Shown here one piece after another: positions 56,440 through 64,000 of a stretch of DNA of 64,000 nucleotides. The DNA is taken from assembly GCA_008360975.2 (NCBI GenBank), contig CM039210.1, positions 12,154,293-12,218,292 of the forward strand, given 5' to 3'. Origin of the DNA: Lichenostomus cassidix (lineage: Eukaryota > Chordata > Aves > Passeriformes > Meliphagidae). How positions within the stretch are numbered: the stretch's first letter is position 1; every line of letters begins with the position of its first letter. The position numbers and the translations under genes are program-made. Below the pieces are notes generated by a model. The model had not been told where the DNA came from. It saw only the letters and a list, made by a program, of their open reading frames with translations, and did not search any database.

Positions 56440-58155
56440 TGTCGTGGTTTGACCCTGGCTAAATGCCAGGCACCTACAACGTCTGCTCTCTCTGCTCTCT
56501 CCTGCCACAGCTGTGCAGAGGAGAGTGATTTAGGGCAAAATAGAAATTATTAATTTAAAAGAACTAGAAGCTGGATAATAATAATAATATTTTTGAACTG
56601 ATTTAGAGGGCCAGAGATTGGATAATGATTTACTAAGATTTGCCTGCTGAAAACCATTTATTATTCGCTTAATGAATTTGTGCCTACCTAGTATCGAGGA
56701 GGATAGAGAGAAGAGAGCCAAATAATTGAGAAAAACCACTGAGTGTGACCAAGCATCCCGCCCTTGGACCCCAGGACTGGTACAAATCAGTTCTCAGGCT
56801 TGGACTTGGACCAAGAACCAAGGGAGCATGCGCAAGGGAACAGGGTGAACAGTTCATCGTGATGAAGACTACCGATTTTGCCGTCATTAATTATTTGGGA
56901 CCCCCGCCCACAATTAATCTGAGACACTGCGCTTGCTCGAGCATATTTAAATGAACTTTGAACTCATTATAATATGAAGCGGGGATAGGTAATGAATATG
57001 TATAGGGGCTTTGTCTAACTTTATGCATATGTAATCTGTAACCTGATATAAACCAAGTGAAGTGCTGCTGACGGTGCGCATGCCTTTGGAGGGGCTACCC
57101 CCCATGCACCCCAGCTGGAATAAACACATACCTACTTCATAACTATCTGAGTTGTGGAGTCAATTCCGTGCTTCAAGAGGGAAAAAAAACACGTCTTAAA
57201 TACACACACACACGGGGCTCATCAGTTGAGATAAGCCACTGGTCAGAGAACGCACTGAGAAAAAAGGGAAAGAGGCTGAAAACTTATAGTTCCAAAGTGA
57301 TTTATTTACCTAACAGAGTCAGAGGGTAAATGGGAAGTAAAAATAGCTTTTAAGACACAATTTCTTCACTCACCCCCCTCCCTCCTAAGACACTGTTTCT
57401 CTGTTCACTTCCCTCCCTCCTTCTAACCAACAGCACGGGGGATGGGGAGGGGGCAGGGTAAGGGTAAGGAGTTTTATCTTTGGTCAGTCCAAAATTTCTT
57501 CCACTGCTCAGGGAGAAGAGTCCTCTACTTATCCATAGGGTCCCTCCCACAGGAGACAGTCCTCTGCAAACTTCTTTGGTGTGGGTCCAATCTCACGTCC
57601 AGCAGCCTGCCTGAATCTGCTCTCTCATGAGTCAATCCTTGTCCACAGGGTGTCGACCTCCAAGCCAAAGCCAGGCTGTTTCCATCTTCCATCTCAGGAG
57701 CAAGGCCTTTTTTCTCCACTGGGACTCCCACTGGATCACAGGTTCCTCCAGGCATCCACCCGCTCCTCTGGCATGGGCACCTCCCCACGGGCTGAGAGTG
57801 GATCTCTGCACCCCCCATGAACTCCATGGGCTGCAGGAGGACCACCTGCTCCACCATGGTCTTCACCATGGCTGTCAGAGGATTTTCAGCTCCGGCGCCT
57901 GGAGCACCTCCTCCCCCACCTTCTCCACTGACCTTGGTGTCTCCATGTTGTTCTTCCTTCACATATTTTCACCTCCTCCTCCTCTAGCTAAAAAGAAGTG
58001 CGACTGTTTTGTTTTGATTTCTTCTTAAATATGTTTTCACAGAAGCATAACTAACATCCCTAATTGGCCCAGACTTGGCCAGCAGCATGTCCATCATCTT
58101 CAGAGCCATCAGAAATTGGCTCTGCTGGACAGGGTAAAAAACTTCTAGAACCTTC
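56440..58155 (-). mobile_element. Family C LTR, minus strand, hit by family M and by the ERVL provirus
   Basis: Starts TGTCGTGGTTTGACC (complement of the family C 3' end). Interrupted at 56526-57175, resumes at 57180, and stops at 58155 about 65 bp short of its other end because the family A provirus integrated there. The remainder should lie beyond the window. Confidence 0.9.
56526..57175 (+). mobile_element. Family M solo LTR nested in family C
   Basis: 650 bp, TGATTTAGGGC... to ...CCGTGCTTCA, 4-bp duplication AGAG at 56522-56525 and 57176-57179. GGAATAAACACATACC near 57118 as poly(A) region. Confidence 0.9.
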
Positions 58156-58620
58156 TGTCCTAGGTTACAATATAGATGCATTTAAGTATTCTATTACCAC
58201 CAGCTGTGGGCTGTTAGCTGTTATCACCTGCTAATGACCCACCCCAGATAACTGACAATGGGCCATCAAGGACCCACCACATGATTCATGGACTTATCTC
58301 ATCCTATTGTGAGATGCTCCACCCAAGAGGGAGGAGCCAAGCATTCCCACCTGGATATAACTTGGCCTTGGAACTGCCGGAGCTAGCCCTGTCTACTTGG
58401 TTCCTAGAGGACAAGAGCTACCACTAGACCTTCAGCTGGAGACCCGACCTTCCCAGGATCACTGCTTCAACTGAACTACTTCACTTGGACTGGACAACCA
58501 CCCTAACAGGGTGTCAGGTTATATCTGACTTTGTCAGTGCTTTTCCTTGTATTATTTCACTTATTTTTACTTTCAATCTTGACTTGTGATCTCCCACTGG
58601 TTTGTTTTCAAACCAATACA
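58156..58620 (+). mobile_element. Family A 5' LTR
   Basis: 465 bp, TGTCCTAGGTTACAATATAG... to ...CAAACCAATACA. Single U3 unit. CTGGATATAACTTGG as promoter region. Confidence 0.95.
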
Positions 58621-58625
58621 TATTT

Positions 58626-58643
58626 TGGTGCCCAGCATGGGGC
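58626..58643 (+). promoter_or_regulatory. Primer-binding site of the ERVL provirus
   Basis: TGGTGCCCAGCATGGGGC begins 5 bp after the LTR. I could not assign the tRNA with confidence. Confidence 0.65.
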
Positions 58644-58804
58644 ACGATCTGAGGGAAAATCAGAAATATAATTGTTATTACAGAAATCCTATCACCACGA
58701 TGCTCAGCCTGTCTATGTGGGTACTGTATCTTACCTTTTCTATTTTCTCTCAAATGGGAAACTATCTGCCTGTTGTATTGCTCCTGTTGTGACCAGGGAA
58801 TGGC

Positions 58805-59902
58805 ATGAGAATTGCTTTATTGGTTTACTATGCCTATTGCATGATAAACTGCGAGGTGATGAATGCCATTCAGAACATATACTCAATTTTGTCTCCCTGG
58901 CCTAATCTGAGCTGCTATGTCTGGGACCTCCTCAGCAATCACACCCAGCCTCTGGGGTTAGGAGGAGAGAGTGGTTTCTTCCAGCATTTCAGGCCAGGCA
59001 TAGCTGTCTTTGACAATATTGAGTTCTCTCTGGATGCTAAGGATGGCATAATCTTTTTGTTAGTTCTCTTTTCTTTGACCAGCACTGTGTACATCATGCT
59101 GAGGAACAGAACAATACTTGGTGTGGTACAGCATCTTCTTGAAGAGGAGGAGAAAAGAAACAAGTCAGCAGGCACCACATCCACGCAAACTGCCACCAAG
59201 AGGAAAAGAATCAAAAGAGCAGTCGACGTCTCAACACAGAACATTGCCGAATCAGAACAGCCAAAGCCAGTAGCAGTTGCCCCCATCCAGAAAAAGAAAT
59301 CAAAGAGCAAATCAGTCTGCATAGTGACTGATAAGGATGCGGCAGGACCATCGCACCCAGCAGAAGAGACAGAGCCGGAGATCATCACTCGCTCTCTATC
59401 CCTGGGGGAGCTGTGGGACCTAAGGAGGGAATTCACCCAGCAGGCAAATGAGTCCATCCTGACCTGGCTGCTCCGCATCTGGGACGCTGCAGCTAATAAC
59501 ACCATTCTGGACGGAAGTGAGGCCAGGCAACTGGGATCCCTGTCTCAGGATGTGGTCATTGACCAGGGGATTGGGAGAACCCAGGAAACTCTCAGCCTCT
59601 GGCGGCGATTGCTGACAAGTATACGGGACAGATACCTCTGTAAAGAAGACCTCCAGATGCACCAAAGAAAATGGAGCACGATAGAACAAGGTATCCGATG
59701 CCTGAGGGAATTGGCCGTGCTAGAGATCATTTTCTCGGAAAATGAGAGATTCCCTAAGAGCCCAGATAATGTCCAGTACACTTCACAAATGTGGCTAAGA
59801 TTCACACGGCTCGGATCAGAGATAGACTCTTGTCATCTGGCAACATTGCAGTGGAGGGAAGAAGACAAGGTGGGCGTGTTAGCCAACAAACTGAGAATTT
59901 AA
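58805..59902 (+). pseudogene. gag: ERVL gag-like ORF
   Basis: Open for 365 codons from ATG 58805. The N-terminal ~100 residues include a strongly hydrophobic stretch (about residues 80-100, IIFLLVLFSLTSTVYIML), unusual for Gag. A Lys/Arg-rich basic region (KRKRIKR near residue 135) follows, then a helical part with SLSLGELWDLRREF and WLLRIWDAAANN, in the position of capsid. A stop at 59900-59902 is followed by more open sequence in the same frame to about 60110, so the original protein was longer. No clear zinc knuckle was seen. The role is by position between LTR and protease. Confidence 0.75.
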
Positions 59903-60379
59903 AAGGACACTGTCACTATCCCACTACGCACCCATGTCTCATCGGTGGAAACAAACCTGGCCGAGCAAGTCCAGAGCTTGATTGAAGAGGGCCACCAGAA
60001 ATTAAGGAAAGAGCTCAAAGAAGGAATTTACCATGCCTCACCAAAACCAACAAGAGTCTCTGCCATCAGGAGCAGACGTCCCCCAGCCAGGGAAAGAAGA
60101 CAATCTCTGTGACGTAACCTCTGTTTTTTCCTACAGGAGCATGGGGAAGACATGAGAAAGTGGGATAGGAAACCCACCTCCTCTTTAGCAGCCCGGGTAT
60201 GCAAATTGAAAAGAGAAACATCCACTTCAGGAGGCTCATCTAGGTTCAACACTGCCCCAGTCTCTTGTGGACAGAACCCCAGATGGAATGGAAATGATAA
60301 TATGACTGATCCTTTTGAAGAGACCTCAGGAACACATTTACAGGAGGAGAGCATCGTGCACCAAAACCAGGATTAGAGG

Positions 60380-61311
60380 GGCCCTGCCTCTAGCCAGGTA
60401 GAGGAAAGGGATAACTGGATCCGATGGCCTGGCACGTCTGACCCACAAAGATATACAGCTTTGGTTGACACCGGCGCTCAGTGCACTCTGATGCCATCCA
60501 GGTATGTGGGGACTGAATCCATTTCTATTTCTGAGGTGACAGGAGGATCCCAGCAGCTGACTGTACTGGAAGCTGAAGTGAGTTTAACTGGGAACGAGTG
60601 ACAGAAACACCCCATTGTGACTGGTCCAGAGGACCCATGCATCCTCAGCATAGACTATCTCAGGAGTGAATATTTCTAAGACCCAAAAAGACATTGCTGG
60701 GCTTTTGGGATAGCAGCTGTAGAGACAGAAGACATAAGACAACTGAATACCCTGCCTGGTCTCTCAGATGACCCGTCTGCTGTAGGACTACTGAGAATTG
60801 AAGAGCAGCGGGTACCAATCACTACAGCAACAGTGCACCGCTGGCAATACCGCACAGACAGAGACTCTGTGGCCCCCATCCATAGGATGATTTGGGAACT
60901 GGAGACCCAAGGGGCGGTCAGCAAGGCCCACTCACCCTTTAACAGCTCTATATGGCCGGCGCGTAAGTCCAGTGAAGAATGGAGACTGACGGTGGATTAC
61001 CGTGGCCTGAATGAAGTCACACCACCACTGAGTGCTGCTGTACCGGACATGCTGAAACTTCAGTACGAGCTGGAATCCAAGGCAGCAAAGTGGTATGCGA
61101 CCATCAACATTGCCAATGCCTTTTTCTCCATTCCTCTGGCAGCAGAGTGCAGGCCTCAGTTTGCTTTCACCTGGAGGGGCGTGCAGTACACATGGAACTG
61201 ACTGCCCCAGGGGTGGAAGCACAGTCCCACCATCTGCCATAGACTGATCCAGGCTGCACTGGAAAAGGGTGAGGCTCCAGAACATTTGCAGTATATTGAT
61301 GACATCATTGT
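60380..61311 (+). pseudogene. pol: ERVL pol: protease and first part of reverse transcriptase
   Basis: One frame carries the aspartic protease active site LVDTGAQC (60461-60484). RT landmarks follow: WRLTVDYRGLNEV near 60979, a segment ending FTWRGVQYTWN, and the polymerase catalytic YIDD at 61292-61303. In-frame stops lie at 60599-60601 (TGA), 60677-60679 (TAA) and 61199-61201 (TGA). Immediately after YIDDIIV an eight-G run (61312-61319) shifts the frame. Normal product: a gag-pol polyprotein; here it cannot be made whole. Confidence 0.85.
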
Positions 61312-61319
61312 GGGGGGGG

Positions 61320-63540
61320 ACACAGCAATGGAAGTATTTGGGAGAGAAAATTATTGGAATTCTCCTGGAAGCTGGTTTCGCCATCAAGAAGAGCAAAGTC
61401 AAGGGACCTGCCCGAGAGATCCAGTTCCTGGGAGTAAAGTGGCAAGATGGACGGCGTCAGATTCCTTCTGAGGTCATCAATAAGATCACCACGATGTCTC
61501 TACCAACCAGCAAAAAGGAGACACAAGCTTTCCTAGGTGCCATAGGCTTTTGGAGAATGCACATCCCTGAGTACAGCCAGATCGTGAGTCCTCTCTACCT
61601 CATAACCCGCAAGAAGAATGATTTCCGCTGGGGCCCTGAACAGCAGCAAGCTTTCACCCAGATCAAGCAGGAGATCGCTCATGCGGTAGCCCTTGGCCCA
61701 GTCAGGACAGGACCAGAGGTAAAGAATGTGCTCTACTCCGCAGTTGGGAGCCATGGTCTGTCCTGGATCCTTTGGCAGAAGGTGCCTGGTGAGACTCGTG
61801 GCCGACCGCTAGGATTCTGGAGCCGATGTTACAGAGGGTCCGAATCCAACTACACTCCCACCGAGAAAGAAATCTTGGCAGCTTACGAAGGAGTCCAAGC
61901 TGCCTCAGAGGTCATCAGCACAGAAGCACAACTTCTCCTCGTACCCTGACTACCGGTGCTGGGGTGGATGTTCAAGGGAAAGGTTCCCTCTACTCACCAT
62001 GCCACCGACGCCACATGGAGCAAATGGATTGCCCTCATCACACAGCGCGCCTGTATTGGAAACCCGAATCGCCCTGGGATTCTGGAAATTATAACAAACT
62101 GGCCTGAAGGTGAGACTTTTAAATTATCTTCAGAAGAAGCAGAGGAGCAAGTAGCACGTGCCGAGGAAGCACCCCCATATAACAAGCTGCCGGAGAGTGA
62201 AAGATGTTACACCCTCTTCACCGATGGTTCCTGCCGAATTGTAGGCGCAGATCGGAAATGGAAAGCTGCAGTATGGAGCCCCACACAACGAGTTGCACAG
62301 GCTACCGAGGGACAAGGTGGATCGAGTCAGGTCGCAGAGCTTAAAGCCATCCAGCTGGCTTTGGATATTTCCGAATGAGGGAAATGGCCAAGGCTCTATC
62401 TCTACACTGACTCCTGGATGGTAGCCAACACGCTATGGGGATGGTTAGATCGCTGGAGAAAGGCCAACTGGCAGCGCAGAGGAAAACCCATCTGGGCCGC
62501 TGAGATTTGGCAGGACATCGCCGCCCGGGCAGAAAAGCTGACCGTGAAAGTTTGACACATGGATGCACATGTACCTAAGAGTTGGGCTAATGAAGAGCAT
62601 CGTAACAATGAGCAGGTGGACCGAGCTGCCAAGGTGAAAGTGTCACAGGTGGATCTGGACTGGCAGCACAAAGGAGAATTATTTCTAGCTCGTTGGGCCC
62701 ATGATGCCTCTGGTCATCAACAGAGAGATGCAACATACAGATGGGCTCGTGACTGAGGGGTGGACTTGACCATGGACAACATCTCACAGGTCATCCACAG
62801 CTGTGAGACTTGCGCTGCAATCAAACAGGCCAAGCGGGTGAAGCCTCTGTGGTATGGTGGACGATGGTCAAAGTATAGGTATGGGGAAGCATGTCAAGTT
62901 GACTACATCACCCTTCCCCAAACCCACCAAGGAAAGCGCTACGTGTTGACCATGGTGGAAGCAACCACAGGATGGTTAGAGACCTACCCTGTGCCTCATG
63001 CTACTGCCCGGAACACCATCTTGGGTCTGGAAAAGCAAGTCCTGTGGAGACATGGCACCCCTGAGAGAATCGAGTCTGAAAATGGAACCCATTTCAAGAA
63101 TGGCCTCATAAGCACCTGGGCTAGAGAACACGGAATTGAATGGATATACCATATCCCCTATCATGCACCAACTGCTGGGAAAGTTGAACGGTGCAATGGA
63201 CTACTTAAGACAACTTTGAAGGCACTTGGCGGGGGGACCTTCAAAAATTGGGAACTGAACTTAGACCACCTCCTGGATGGTCAACACAAGAGGCTCCATC
63301 AATCGAGCTGGTCCTGCCCAGTCCAAACCTTTGCACACAGTGGACGGAGATAAAGTCCCTGTGGTACACATGAGAGGTATTTTAGGAAAGACTGTTTGGA
63401 TTAGTCCCACCTCAGGCAAAGGCAAATCCATCCATGGGGTTGTTTTTGCCCAAGGACCTGGTTACACTTGGTGGGTGATGCAGGCAGATGGGGAAACCCG
63501 TTGTGTACCACAAGGAGACCTAATTTTAAGTGAGAACTGT
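61320..63540 (+). pseudogene. pol: ERVL pol: RT connection, RNase H and integrase
   Basis: After the frame change the RT thumb/connection is open to a stop at 61947-61949. RNase H follows with FTDGS (62217), AELKA (62336) and YTDSW (62402), then further TGA stops at 62376, 62553 and 62754. Integrase: HHCC zinc domain (HDASGHQQR... CETC), core with the first catalytic Asp in QVDYI (62901-62903), and the third acid in GKVER. The second catalytic Asp, expected in ESDNG, is Glu (GAA, 63078-63080). A second frameshift near 63270-63300 precedes the SH3-like C-terminus (VFAQGPGYTWWV). The three internal TGA codons are each consistent with CGA decay. Confidence 0.88.
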
Positions 63541-63591
63541 GTGTAAAAATTAGGCAATGATGTAGATGGTAATAGAATAAGGGGTGGATAA

Positions 63592-64000
63592 TGTCCTAGG
63601 TTACAGTATAGATGCATTTAAGTATTCTATTACCACCAGCTGTGGGCTGTTAGCTGTTATCACCTGCTAATGACTCACCCCAGATAACTGACAATGGGCC
63701 ATCAAGGACCCACCACATGATTCATGGACTTATCTCATCCTATTGTGAGATGCTCCACCCAAGAGGGAGGAGCCAAGCATTCCCACCTGGATATAACTTG
63801 GCCTTGGAACTGCCGGAGCTAGCCCTGTCTACTTGGTTCCCAGAGGACAAGAGCCACCACTGGACCTTCAGCTGGAGACCAGACCTTCCCAGGATCACTG
63901 CTTCAACTGAACTACTTCACTTGGACTGGACAACCACCCTAACAGGGTGTCAGGTTGTATCTGACTTTGTCAGTGCTTTTCCTTGTATTATTTCACTTAT
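63592..64000 (+). mobile_element. Family A 3' LTR, cut by window end
   Basis: Follows AATAAGGGGTGGATAA (polypurine tract region, about 63576-63591). Matches 58156-58620 over the 409 bases visible with about seven substitutions. Confidence 0.95.

Larger units (their letters stand above)
58156..64000 (+). mobile_element. Family A ERVL provirus, nearly full length (3' end cut by window)
   Basis: 5' LTR (58156-58620), primer site, gag, protease, RT, RNase H, integrase, polypurine tract, and a 3' LTR from 63592 running past the window. No env, as usual for ERVL. The two LTRs differ at about 7 of ~409 comparable positions (1.7%). The genes carry several stops and at least two frameshifts, so it is inactive. 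It sits inside a family C LTR. Confidence 0.95.

Overview
The window is vertebrate nuclear DNA and almost certainly avian. It carries CR1 LINE pieces with the bird-type 3' end and many ERVL- and ERVK-type LTRs. It also carries three phase-compatible exons, all on the minus strand, of an ADAMTS-family metalloprotease gene that I read as ADAMTS6. No bacterial-style operon, tRNA, rRNA or CRISPR array was seen. Two 500-base N runs (165-664 and 48939-49438) are assembly gaps.

The ADAMTS6-like exons lie at 50992-51097, 27751-27897 and 6158-6299, in transcription order, so nearly the whole window up to about 51 kb is two introns of roughly 21-23 kb. Splice sites and reading phase are intact. However, the HExxHxxGxxHD zinc site reads YEIGHNFDMNHD: the first zinc-ligand His is Tyr and the invariant Gly is Asp. 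Most replacements relative to the ADAMTS6 I remember are of the C-to-T or G-to-A type. With the very heavy LTR load, this suggests a decaying gametolog, for example on the W chromosome. That last step is inference.

The introns are filled with LTR elements, named here by family letter. A is an ERVL with 465-502 bp LTRs, including a nearly complete provirus from 58156 to beyond the window end. B is a gag-only ERVK/alpharetrovirus-like element with ~373 bp LTRs: one complete copy at 36275-40189 (6-bp target duplication), one minus-strand copy at 45685-48938, and a solo LTR at 50393-50752. C, D, E, F, G and H are mostly solo LTRs with 5-bp duplications. J and K have 6-bp duplications and M has 4-bp duplications. 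I and O are unclassified. Between 14.1 and 24.3 kb a single CR1 copy has been cut into pieces by nested insertions up to four layers deep (CR1 > E > C > D), most with readable target-site duplications.

The most unusual content is in family B. Its internal region has a gag remnant with two CCHC knuckles, no recognisable pol or env, a long AT-rich 3' half, and an antisense coiled-coil-like segment shared by both copies. In the minus-strand copy that segment is interrupted by about 100 bp holding a Kozak-context start and the N-terminal ~28 codons of the host nucleoporin gene NUP214. This looks like host-transcript capture by reverse-transcriptase template switching.
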